From: Chitinophaga sp. CF118
GTDB taxonomy: Bacteria > Bacteroidota > Bacteroidia > Chitinophagales > Chitinophagaceae
Direction of reading: 5' to 3'
DNA length: 64,000 nt
Assembly (NCBI RefSeq): GCF_900112615.1
Contig: NZ_FOMK01000001.1
Coordinates: 1,550,001 to 1,614,000 of the forward strand
Positions 18,600 to 25,966 of the stretch are shown piece by piece; the first letter of the stretch is position 1, and each line of letters begins with the position of its first letter. Both the position numbers and the translations under genes were made by a program. The notes below the pieces were generated by a model, which searched no databases, had not been told where the DNA came from, and was given only the letters and a program-made list of their open reading frames with translations.

Positions 18600-18659
18600 C
18601 AAACCTATCCCTGCTACATTACGCCTATGTTAACACAATATTAAATTAATGTTAACACA
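18600..18659 (-). promoter_or_regulatory. Operator-promoter 1: TAGGTTTG -7 box with four 11-bp repeats
   Basis: The minus-strand -7 box TAGGTTTG is at 18600-18607. Four contiguous 11-bp units start at 18616, 18627, 18638 and 18649. Read on the plus strand they begin ACATTAC, ATGTTAA, ATATTAA and ATGTTAA. The predicted start lies about 12 nt before the GTG at 18581. The first unit begins 16 bp from the start of the -7 box. Confidence 0.65.
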
Positions 18660-18773
18660 TAGGCGCACGTATCACTTTCAACGAATTACAAATTAATTCC
18701 TTGAACATATGAGGCAACTTTTTGTTCAGATCTGAACTTCTCAGTACAGAATCTGCGTAGGCATTCCTACTTT

Positions 18774-18869
18774 CTAAAGGAAAGTATTGGCATGGCATAC
18801 AGACAAAAACATTACCGGATTGGTAAAGATGCGGGAGAAAAAGATCCAGGTTCGCTTATAGGTATCCAT
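18774..18869 (-). CDS. Candidate 31-residue peptide downstream of operator-promoter 2
   Basis: An ATG at 18869 lies about 11 nt after the transcription start predicted from operator-promoter 2. It opens a 31-codon frame (begins MDTYKRTWIFF, ends HANTFL) closed by TAG. The short leader resembles those of neighbouring genes. The peptide is moderately hydrophobic in the middle. No family is recognised, and so short a frame can arise by chance. The alternative is that the promoter makes a long leader for the Oar-like gene or a small RNA. Confidence 0.25.
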   Translation of the reverse strand: MDTYKRTWIFFSRIFTNPVMFLSVCHANTFL

Positions 18870-18886
18870 ATTCTTTTCGCAGAAAT

Positions 18887-18957
18887 CAAAAATAACGTGT
18901 GTGTGTTAAGAGAGTGTTACCCCAATATTAACTTTATTAATTATGAATGTTAAATTT
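18887..18957 (-). promoter_or_regulatory. Operator-promoter 2: TATTTTTG -7 box with 11-bp repeats
   Basis: The minus-strand -7 box TATTTTTG is at 18887-18894. Five 11-bp units start at 18903, 18914, 18925, 18936 and 18947. Read on the plus strand they begin GTGTTAA, GTGTTAC, ATATTAA, ATTAATT (poor) and ATGTTAA. The 16-bp offset to the -7 box equals that of operator-promoter 1. It would start a transcript about 300 nt upstream of the Oar-like gene. Confidence 0.6.
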
Positions 18958-19027
18958 TATAACATTTTTTGAAGACTCATAAGTTATTTTGAGTGTAGCC
19001 TCTGGAGACGTAGCAACTCTCATGCAT

Positions 19028-19063
19028 AAAAAAAGCCCCCCGCAAATGCGGGGGGCTTTTTTT
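19028..19063 (-). terminator. Strong terminator of the beta-helix lipoprotein gene
   Basis: A 16-bp perfect stem (19028-19043 with 19048-19063) has a GC core, an AAAT loop and A/T-runs on both sides, so it can work in both directions. It lies 25 bp after the lipoprotein stop. Confidence 0.92.
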
Positions 19064-19087
19064 ATATGTACTAACTAATTCCCTTTA

Positions 19088-20518
19088 TTAGTATGCAGTA
19101 ACCTCAGCACCAGCGGTAGTCCAGCCTGTAGTCCAGTCTGTAGTACCATCAAATGCACCACGGTAAGCTACGGTTGTAAAACCAGTAAGACCAGTGAAAT
19201 CAGCACCGGTTAAAGCACTAGCACCAGCTTTCAGCAGGAAGCTTGGAGTACCTATAGCAGTAGCAGTAGAAGTTATACCAGCAGAATATTTGTAAGCATC
19301 ACTGATTAATACATCAGCTACGTTGGTCAGTACTTCTGTACCAGTACCAGCTATCCATGTAGTCCATGCAGCAGTATTAGCAGTCAGCCATTCTCCTTTG
19401 TAAGAAGTAGTGCAACCAGCAATGATGTTGTTCTTAAACACCAGTTTGCCAGCAATAGCATTCTGAGAAGTTTTGTTACCTACTACTTTGCTGTCATCGA
19501 TATACAGCGCAACAGGGAAACCAACCAGCAGAGAGTTATAAATGCTGATAGATGAGTTACGACGGATCTGTGCAGCATGCTGGAAGTTAGCATTGATACC
19601 TGAAGTACTGTTACCAGACTGTATAGGTCCGATGATAGTCATGTTAGAAAACACAGCACTTGTTTGAGGTGCATTTTCAGAACCGTTTGAATCGTTATCA
19701 GATTCAAAACCGTTAGAACCAGATACGTCAGCAGTAGATTTATAACGTTGAGCAACGCCAAACTGTACTTTACCAGAGAAGCCATTGTCAGTATCGAAAT
19801 CATCATCCCAGCTATTAGTAGCAACCAGGTGATCGCAATTTACGCTACCGCCAAACCATTCGAAAGCATCATCACCTGAACGGTAAACCTGGATATAACT
19901 GATCTTGGTACCACTACCAACACCACCCATTGTTAAACCGTTGATTTCATTATCAGGTGTGTAAGGAAGACCTGCAAACTCGATACGGATATATTTCAGA
20001 GAACCGGAGTTATCGGCATCATCTGTACCACCATACCAGATATATGTTTTTTCATCACCACCGTTTGTAGGAATCAGACCACCTTCGATCTTAGCTTCTG
20101 CAACAGTTGGATTAACCTTTGCTTTACCCAGCAGGATAATACCACCCCAGTCACCAGCACTACGCGCACCAGCTGCCTGAGAAGAAGTGAAAACAATAGG
20201 TTTTGCAGCAGTACCTTCTGCCATCAGTTTACCACCACGGGTTACAACCAGTGTACCTTTATTAGCCTTATCGCCCATGATAACAGTACCCGGCTCAATG
20301 GTTAATGTAACACCACTCTTCACATACACGAAACTGTTCAATAAATATTTTTTGTTTGCAGTCCATGTCTGGTTAGCAGTAATGTCACCTTTCACTATAA
20401 CAAACCCACTACTGTCAGTACCATTGTTGTTAGTGTTGTCGTTGTTATCATCCTTGCTACAGGAAGACAGAATGCTTAAAGAACTAAGCGCGATTAAAGC
20501 AAATAAATACCTTTTCAT
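19088..20518 (-). CDS. Secreted beta-helix-like lipoprotein
   Basis: The 476-residue lipoprotein has its lipidated Cys in LSSC at residue 20, followed by an Asn/Asp-rich spacer. The mature part has parallel beta-helix character: short repeated strands such as YVKSGVTLTIEPGTVIMGD, GTLVVTRGGKLMAEG and AAKPIVFTSS, with Gly/Asn turns. Acidic stretches (SWDDDFDTDNGFSG, FESDNDSNGSEN) could bind calcium. I know this type as a partner of TonB receptors in Bacteroidota but cannot name its ligand. It lies 88 bp after the TonB receptor gene at 20607-23438 and has its own -7 box and 11-bp repeats, so it can be expressed with or apart from it. Confidence 0.85.
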   Translation of the reverse strand: MKRYLFALIALSSLSILSSCSKDDNNDNTNNNGTDSSGFVIVKGDITANQTWTANKKYLLNSFVYVKSGVTLTIEPGTVIMGDKANKGTLVVTRGGKLMAEGTAAKPIVFTSSQAAGARSAGDWGGIILLGKAKVNPTVAEAKIEGGLIPTNGGDEKTYIWYGGTDDADNSGSLKYIRIEFAGLPYTPDNEINGLTMGGVGSGTKISYIQVYRSGDDAFEWFGGSVNCDHLVATNSWDDDFDTDNGFSGKVQFGVAQRYKSTADVSGSNGFESDNDSNGSENAPQTSAVFSNMTIIGPIQSGNSTSGINANFQHAAQIRRNSSISIYNSLLVGFPVALYIDDSKVVGNKTSQNAIAGKLVFKNNIIAGCTTSYKGEWLTANTAAWTTWIAGTGTEVLTNVADVLISDAYKYSAGITSTATAIGTPSFLLKAGASALTGADFTGLTGFTTVAYRGAFDGTTDWTTGWTTAGAEVTAY

Positions 20519-20544
20519 GGAAATGTTTCAATTGTTTAAGAATT

Positions 20545-20604
20545 CAAAAATATGCTTGCGTTATGATGTAAGTATTAACTACCTGTTATGTATATATTAA
20601 CTAT
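20545..20604 (-). promoter_or_regulatory. Operator-promoter 3: TATTTTTG -7 box with 11-bp repeats
   Basis: The minus-strand -7 box TATTTTTG is at 20545-20552. In-phase 11-bp units start at 20561 (poor), 20572, 20583 and 20594. The last three begin GTATTAA, CTGTTAT and ATATTAA. The predicted leader is about 20 nt. The array fills the gap between the two genes. Confidence 0.55.
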
Positions 20605-20606
20605 TT

Positions 20607-23438
20607 CTATTTAGAGAAACGATAAGTGTAGGTCAGTGTAAATGTACTTCCAGGGCGGAATTGCTGTAAAATATAATCCTCTCCTGAACTGATAGATCCT
20701 TTTTTATAAACAGGATTATCAAACTTGTCATTACCATTCTGATCATAATAGAACCGGTACTTTGCGTTCAGGATATCTTTAACATTTAAACGAAGACCAC
20801 TACGTTTGCTGATATTCAGACTCGCCTGGAAATCCAGCAGATCACGCGGACTTTCATAAATATTTCCCAGTTTACCGGAACCATCAGCTCCACCACCTTC
20901 TCCTACCAGATACAAACGTTGTCCTATACGATTGTACAACAGGTTGAAACTTACTTTATCATTAGGCAATGTATAAGCAAGGCTGGTATTGATCACGTAA
21001 TTGGATTGTCCGGATAATGGTCTGTCTTTCGCGTTCACAACTGAATTATCCTGTACTACAGATTTAATATAAGCCAGGTTAGCATAGAAAGTAGTGTTCT
21101 TCAGGAAACTGTTCTGTGAAAGGAATCCCAGCTTTTTACGAATCTCTATTTCAGCACCCACATTATATGCACTGTTGAAATTATACGGAGTTACATCATA
21201 CTGACTTAAACCGGATGAAGTAACCTTGCTTTCTATCGGATTCTTAAAATGTTTGTAGAATACAGAAGCAGATAATATTTCACCTGCTTTAGGGAAAAGT
21301 TCATACCGGAGGTCTGCATTATCTATCTGGCTACGTACCAGTTTAGTATTCCCATTAATCAGGGAAGACATTTCATAGTCGTAATAAGATAAAGGTGCAA
21401 TCTCTCTCAACTCTGGTCTTGCTACTGTTCTGTAATATGAAGCACGCAGGTTGGAACTTTCATTCAGGGAATAGGTAAAGTTCGCAGAAGGTAAAAAGTC
21501 CGTCCAGGTATTATCCAGTTCTATAGAAGAATTGTTGATAGGTGATTTCAACTGCAGATTGAATGATTCCATACGCACACCCCATACCAGGCGGAGCTTG
21601 TCGGAGAATCTATTGTCAAACTGTACATAACCAGCCGTTGTTAAAGTATTGGCCTTGTACTGATCTGCACTGGAAGTAATATCATCCAGCTGGTAATAAC
21701 CACCATTGATAGCATCATCACCATACAATGTAGATATCGGACGTTGTGCAACAGCATCACCACCATCTACATTAGGATCTAATTTCATACCAATATAACG
21801 TGCATGAAATTCACGACTACGGTATTGGCCTAATGCACCTATTTTTAAAGAACTCTTATTATTCAGGAAGCGAAACGGATGTGTATAATTTACATCAGCG
21901 ATATAAATATTCTCATCAAGATCAGAAAACAGACGGTTATTGGCTTTACCAATAGTACCTACATCAGCTATCATTACAGCAGTAGCATCATCTATCGCCC
22001 TGCCGTAAGATATTTTGCGCTGGTCGGGCTGACTGTTTGTTACCTTATTATAAGACAATAACCAGTTGATCTTGTTTTGTCCTTCTCCTATCTGGTGATC
22101 TCCTTCTACTGCTGTTTTGAACAATGATTTCTGGATCAGGTCAAAAGCGTAATAGTTAATAAATTTGGAACTACCCAGGTTATCACCTTTACGCAAAAGC
22201 AGGTTGTCATCAAAGATCCTGTTGTAAAGGTTCTTCCATACAATCTTATTCTTACCGGCAGAATAACCGAAGTTCAGTACAGCACCAAGATTGGAAGAGT
22301 ATTTATATACATTGTCTATATAATCGTAGTTATCATAATGCCTGATTACATCTTTCATCACTGTTTCATTGTGAGAATAAGTGATAGCAGCAATCATCCC
22401 CAGGCTGGCATCTTTTTTTGTATTCCAATGATCGCCCAGTGTAGCCTGTAAATTAACAGCGGGTAATCCTGTTCTTTCTTTAATGCTGTAATCGTTGTTT
22501 AATGATTTCTCTGCAGCCACTTCCTGAGCAGGCGTTAACTGGTTGTTGAGAATAGCATTGGTATTTGGGAAGCTGGAAGGCAGCTTACGTCCACCATTAT
22601 CAAATCCCAGAAAGTCGGTACTGCTTTTATATCCGCTTTTAAATGTCTGGAAAGTGGAAACAGTGTTGAAACCTGTTCCTACAGAAATATCTATAAAATG
22701 TTGTTCAGGAATTTCTTTTGTCTGAATATTGATCACACCACCTGCAAAGTCGCCCGGCAGGTCTGGTGTTGCCGACTTGGTGATAACAATGTTATCGATC
22801 ATGTTGGCAGGAATGATATCGAAAGAGAATGCTTTACGGTTAGGCTCCGTGCTTGGCAGGCTCGCATTATCAATGAGGGCCGCGTTATAACGGTCACTCA
22901 ATCCACGTACAATTACAAACTTGTTATCCTGGATGGTAGTACCGCTTACACGTTTCAATACTTCGCCGGTACTGCGGTCGGGCGATTTTTTAATTACATC
23001 GGCAGAGATCCCGTCAGATACAGCAGCGCTGTTCTTCTGTGTGGTATATAATGCATTGATTGTTTCCTGTTTGAAAGAACCCCTGATTACTACTTCCTGT
23101 AATTCTTTTGACTTAGGTTCATCCATGATGATAGCCAGGCTGGTGGGAGTACCCGCTTTTACTACTACATCACTTACAGCTTTTGTCTGGTACCCCATGT
23201 ACTTAAACTCAATGGTATAGGTGCCGGGAGCTACATTCAGTGAATAGTGTCCTTCAACATCTGTTACTGCACCGGTAGCTGTTCCCTGTATGATAACAGT
23301 AACACCTATCAATGCTTCCCCCGATTTTTTATCGGTTACTTTCCCGCTTATTTTTCCATTATCAGCTACAGATGCGTACAGTGAGGCACTCACAAAAAGA
23401 CATGCGCATAACAGTGTGGACACAATTAATTGTTTCAC
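20607..23438 (-). CDS. TonB-dependent outer-membrane receptor
   Basis: The 943-residue receptor has a signal peptide ending around LYAS, then a carboxypeptidase-regulatory-like domain (about 30-110), a plug domain (about 130-235, with STGEVLKRVSGTTIQDNKFV and LPGDFAGGVINIQT) and a barrel ending in TLTYTYRFSK. It is a TonB receptor outside the SusC group. The start is GTG at 23438; an in-frame stop lies only two codons upstream, so the start is secure. The promoter is the clearest of the 11-bp-repeat set. The beta-helix lipoprotein follows it and may be a surface partner. Phosphate or phosphorylated compounds are suggested as substrate only by the shared operator. Confidence 0.92.
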   Translation of the reverse strand: MKQLIVSTLLCACLFVSASLYASVADNGKISGKVTDKKSGEALIGVTVIIQGTATGAVTDVEGHYSLNVAPGTYTIEFKYMGYQTKAVSDVVVKAGTPTSLAIIMDEPKSKELQEVVIRGSFKQETINALYTTQKNSAAVSDGISADVIKKSPDRSTGEVLKRVSGTTIQDNKFVIVRGLSDRYNAALIDNASLPSTEPNRKAFSFDIIPANMIDNIVITKSATPDLPGDFAGGVINIQTKEIPEQHFIDISVGTGFNTVSTFQTFKSGYKSSTDFLGFDNGGRKLPSSFPNTNAILNNQLTPAQEVAAEKSLNNDYSIKERTGLPAVNLQATLGDHWNTKKDASLGMIAAITYSHNETVMKDVIRHYDNYDYIDNVYKYSSNLGAVLNFGYSAGKNKIVWKNLYNRIFDDNLLLRKGDNLGSSKFINYYAFDLIQKSLFKTAVEGDHQIGEGQNKINWLLSYNKVTNSQPDQRKISYGRAIDDATAVMIADVGTIGKANNRLFSDLDENIYIADVNYTHPFRFLNNKSSLKIGALGQYRSREFHARYIGMKLDPNVDGGDAVAQRPISTLYGDDAINGGYYQLDDITSSADQYKANTLTTAGYVQFDNRFSDKLRLVWGVRMESFNLQLKSPINNSSIELDNTWTDFLPSANFTYSLNESSNLRASYYRTVARPELREIAPLSYYDYEMSSLINGNTKLVRSQIDNADLRYELFPKAGEILSASVFYKHFKNPIESKVTSSGLSQYDVTPYNFNSAYNVGAEIEIRKKLGFLSQNSFLKNTTFYANLAYIKSVVQDNSVVNAKDRPLSGQSNYVINTSLAYTLPNDKVSFNLLYNRIGQRLYLVGEGGGADGSGKLGNIYESPRDLLDFQASLNISKRSGLRLNVKDILNAKYRFYYDQNGNDKFDNPVYKKGSISSGEDYILQQFRPGSTFTLTYTYRFSK

Positions 23439-23485
23439 TTCTTAAGTTGGATTCGTTCGTGATATAGATTGATTACTTACTGGCG

Positions 23486-23545
23486 CAAAAGTATTACCAC
23501 AGTGTTACCGCAGTGTTACTGCAAGGTTACCTGAATGTTAATTGT
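23486..23545 (-). promoter_or_regulatory. Operator-promoter 4: TACTTTTG -7 box with five 11-bp repeats
   Basis: The minus-strand -7 box TACTTTTG is at 23486-23493. Contiguous 11-bp units start at 23491 (overlapping the box), 23502, 23513, 23524 and 23535. They begin GTATTAC, GTGTTAC, GTGTTAC, AGGTTAC and ATGTTAA. This is the best-conserved array in the window and occupies the -35 region completely. Confidence 0.75.
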
Positions 23546-23635
23546 TAAGGAATAATTAAAAAATAGTTAACAACTATAGGGAGAGGAGATATGGTTTCAG
23601 AGGGTATTACATAATATAGGTTAAAGATAAAAGCG

Positions 23636-24046
23636 CTAGCAGAAAGGCTGTGATGGCCCTTGCCTGTTATTTAATAATCGTTCAAGTGTAAGATCCAGTT
23701 GTGTATTATACTCACTTCCATGCTTATAAACGTCACTAACTGTAGCGATTAATTGAAAAAGGTGCATCCCTTTATTTGTAAAAGGTTTATTATCCTTATT
23801 ACATAGTTCCAGAGTAAAATTGAATTTATCTTCCAGTTCTTCCTCAAACTCTCTTAAACTTAATGTTTCATCAATTGGGAACTCTATCAGAATCTCTTCC
23901 GGAAACCCGGCTTCCTGCAATGTATCAAAAGCATTTGCTATTGAGTTATGCATAGTATATACGGCAATATTACATGAAAGCAATCGCTGAAACTGCATCT
24001 GCAATAGGGAGATAGTCATCAAAGGATGTAATTTCAATACTTTCAT
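23636..24046 (-). CDS. Hypothetical protein under a repeat-array promoter
   Basis: I do not recognise this 136-residue protein. It has no clear signal peptide or membrane helix. The N-terminal 35 residues are mixed hydrophobic/basic. The centre is acidic and Glu-rich (LREFEEELEDKF), and the C-terminal third looks helical. It is probably cytoplasmic. Support as a real gene comes from the ATG start and from the promoter (TAAGTTTG -7 box at 24101-24108) with three in-phase 11-bp units, the same design as the neighbouring receptors and phosphoesterase. It may be a regulon member of unknown function. Confidence 0.65.
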   Translation of the reverse strand: MKVLKLHPLMTISLLQMQFQRLLSCNIAVYTMHNSIANAFDTLQEAGFPEEILIEFPIDETLSLREFEEELEDKFNFTLELCNKDNKPFTNKGMHLFQLIATVSDVYKHGSEYNTQLDLTLERLLNNRQGPSQPFC

Positions 24047-24100
24047 TGTGAATCATGGATTATTAGCATTGCCAGTCTAACTAACTGTGTAACAACAATG

Positions 24101-24149
24101 CAAACTTAGCGGATGTCTATTACCGGAATATTAAGACGTTATTATTATA
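24101..24149 (-). promoter_or_regulatory. Operator-promoter 5: TAAGTTTG -7 box with 11-bp repeats
   Basis: The minus-strand -7 box TAAGTTTG is at 24101-24108. In-phase 11-bp units start at 24117, 24128 and 24139 and begin CTATTAC, ATATTAA and TTATTAT. The 16-bp offset to the box is again the same. Confidence 0.55.
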
Positions 24150-24185
24150 TCATAAATATATGTTAAATCAATACCTTATATGAGG

Positions 24186-25016
24186 TCACTGATTAGGGAA
24201 GCTGATCACCTTGGAAATATCTCCCCAGGGGTGATTTGGGTCTTCTTCCTCTTCCGGTAATATTACTTGGCTTTTGCCCAGGGGATACTGATACAAGCTC
24301 CATTGTCCGGCTGTATATTCCAGAGATGTAAGACTTTCTACCCAGTCGCCGGAGTTCAGATATAAAACGGGTTTACCATCGTGCTGCATTTCTTTAATGA
24401 TAGGCTGGTGGATATGTCCGCAGCATACTACATCAAATTGTTTATCGACTGCTATTTCTGCTACAACCTGTTCAAAATCGGAAATAAACTTTACAGCCTG
24501 CTTTACGCTGTTCTTTACTTTTTTGGAGAAACTCATCTTTTCCCGGCCCATTTTTTCCAGGATATTATTCACCAGCCGGTTGATAATGATCAGGAGATCA
24601 TATCCTTTTCCGCCCAGTTTGGCCAGCCATTTTGAGTTTTTCATGGTTACATCATATACATCTCCATGAAAGAACCAATGCCTTTTACCATCTACATCAA
24701 GGATCAGCTTATTGTCGATAGTGAGATTTCCCAATCCGAAGCCTGCGTATTTACGCAATGCCTCATCATGATTGCCAGTCAGATAGTAGACTTCTGACTT
24801 ACTTGTCATTTTAAGAATTTTGCGGATCACCTTGGTATGGGACTTTGGGAAATAACGTTTGCTGAATTGCCAGATATCGATGATATCTCCGTTCAGAACG
24901 AGTATTTTGGGGTCAATGCTATCCAGGTATTGGATCAGTTCTTTAGCGTGACAGCCGTAAATTCCAAGATGTACATCTGAAATTACGGCTATATCTAATG
25001 GGCGTTTTTCGGACAT
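24186..25016 (-). CDS. LpxH-like calcineurin-type metallophosphoesterase
   Basis: The 276-residue enzyme carries the full two-metal phosphoesterase signature: DVH (Asp14, His16), GDIID (Asp44), GNHDE (Asn81-His82) and the late GHIHQP motif. It resembles the UDP-2,3-diacylglucosamine diphosphatase (LpxH) family and related phosphoesterases. No signal peptide is present, so it is cytoplasmic or membrane-peripheral. LpxH would act in lipid A synthesis. The position opposite a phosphate transporter and an 11-bp repeat array leaves open a role in phosphate recovery from lipid or nucleotide precursors. The specificity is not decided by the sequence. Confidence 0.88.
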   Translation of the reverse strand: MSEKRPLDIAVISDVHLGIYGCHAKELIQYLDSIDPKILVLNGDIIDIWQFSKRYFPKSHTKVIRKILKMTSKSEVYYLTGNHDEALRKYAGFGLGNLTIDNKLILDVDGKRHWFFHGDVYDVTMKNSKWLAKLGGKGYDLLIIINRLVNNILEKMGREKMSFSKKVKNSVKQAVKFISDFEQVVAEIAVDKQFDVVCCGHIHQPIIKEMQHDGKPVLYLNSGDWVESLTSLEYTAGQWSLYQYPLGKSQVILPEEEEDPNHPWGDISKVISFPNQ

Positions 25017-25137
25017 TGTAGGTGAATTGAACCGAATAAACCGGTTCTCTGTTATTTATTTTATGAAAAAAAAAGTTCGCAGTTGACCTTGCATTGAATG
25101 TTTATAATCCGTTAATGGGCAGTCAATTTCTACTTTG

Positions 25138-25197
25138 CAAAGGAAAAAATGCTATATTACTTTTACATTAATACAGTGTTAAGGAATTATTAATTAA
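25138..25197 (-). promoter_or_regulatory. Operator-promoter 6: near-consensus -7 box with four 11-bp repeats, between phosphoesterase and DUF47-PiT
   Basis: The minus-strand -7 box TTCCTTTG (one mismatch to TAnnTTTG) is at 25138-25145. Four contiguous 11-bp units start at 25154, 25165, 25176 and 25187. They begin ATATTAC, ACATTAA, GTGTTAA and TTATTAA. The 16-bp offset matches the other five arrays for the minus-strand gene. The array also lies 33 bp upstream of the DUF47-PiT -7 box, so it could serve both directions. Confidence 0.6.
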
Positions 25198-25230
25198 AAA
25201 AATTTCTTGGAGGTATTGCCCCCGGAAAGC

Positions 25231-25238
25231 TATTTTTG
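25231..25238 (+). promoter_or_regulatory. Candidate -7 box of the DUF47-PiT operon
   Basis: TATTTTTG matches TAnnTTTG and predicts transcription from about 25245, leaving a 16-nt leader before the ATG at 25261. The following GCGCCA is shared with the operator-promoter 4 box. Confidence 0.5.
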
Positions 25239-25260
25239 CGCCAAATTCAAACTACACCGT

Positions 25261-25914
25261 ATGGGAGGCTTCAATTCTTTTGTTAAACTATTTGTGCCTA
25301 AAGACCGGGTTTTTTACTCATTGTTCGAAGATGTAGCCGCTAATCTTGTGGAAATGGGCAAAGTGCTCATAGAACTTACCTCATCCACAGATCCTGCTGT
25401 ACGTAAGGATAAAACCCACCTGATAGAAAGGCTGGAGCATAAGAATGACGATTTTACACATCGCATATTTGTGGAATTAGGGCAAAACTTCATTACCCCC
25501 TTTGACCGTGAAGATATCCACCACCTTGCTGCCACCCTTGATGATGTGGCCGATTATATCCATGGTTCTGCTAAAAGACTGGATCTTTACAGAGTTGTAG
25601 AAATCAATGACAGCGTACGTAAACTGGCAGATCTCATCTACCAGGGTACCCTGGAACTACATAAAGCTATCCCTGAACTGCGTACTATGTCCAACATGCG
25701 CAACATCACAGATGCCTGCGTTAGGATCAACAGCCTGGAGAACCATGCCGATGATATTTATGATATGGCCATTGCAGACCTGTTCGAAAAAGAAGCCAAC
25801 AATGCAGGAGAACTGCTTAAAATGCGCGAAATATACCAGGCACTGGAAATCGCTACAGACAAGTGTGAAGATTGCGCCAATGTGATAGAGTCAATCATCA
25901 TAAAGTATGCATAA
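25261..25914 (+). CDS. DUF47 family PhoU-like protein
   Basis: The 217-residue, all-helical protein belongs to the DUF47/PhoU-like family found next to PiT phosphate transporters. Its acidic/His segments (EDIHHLAATLDDVADYIHG and NHADDIYD) correspond to the metal-binding helices of PhoU-type three-helix bundles. It probably regulates or couples the PiT permease encoded 52 bp downstream. The frame is open to a TTG at 25207, but that would place the -7 box (25231-25238) inside the gene; the ATG at 25261 gives the usual family length and is chosen. Confidence 0.92.
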   Translation: MGGFNSFVKLFVPKDRVFYSLFEDVAANLVEMGKVLIELTSSTDPAVRKDKTHLIERLEHKNDDFTHRIFVELGQNFITPFDREDIHHLAATLDDVADYIHGSAKRLDLYRVVEINDSVRKLADLIYQGTLELHKAIPELRTMSNMRNITDACVRINSLENHADDIYDMAIADLFEKEANNAGELLKMREIYQALEIATDKCEDCANVIESIIIKYA

Positions 25915-25966
25915 TCAGTAGATTGTGTAATTAGGCCAGCCTGTTTTCAACGCAAACAACTTTCTA

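Larger units (their letters stand above)
18603..19087. other. Regulatory intergenic region upstream of the Oar-like gene
   Basis: The region of about 485 bp holds operator-promoter 1 (18600-18659), a 14-bp palindrome GTTCAGATCTGAAC at 18724-18737, the 31-codon frame (18774-18869), operator-promoter 2 (18887-18957) and the terminator of the preceding gene (19028-19063). No larger ORF is credible. Confidence 0.7.

Noticed and set aside
18582..18602. TTG start for the Oar-like receptor at 18602
   Set aside because: That codon lies in the TAGGTTTG -7 box. The GTG at 18581 gives a normal signal peptide and a 12-nt leader.
25207..25260. TTG start for the DUF47 gene at 25207
   Set aside because: The extension would include the -7 box at 25231-25238 and 18 residues outside the family; the ATG at 25261 is preferred.
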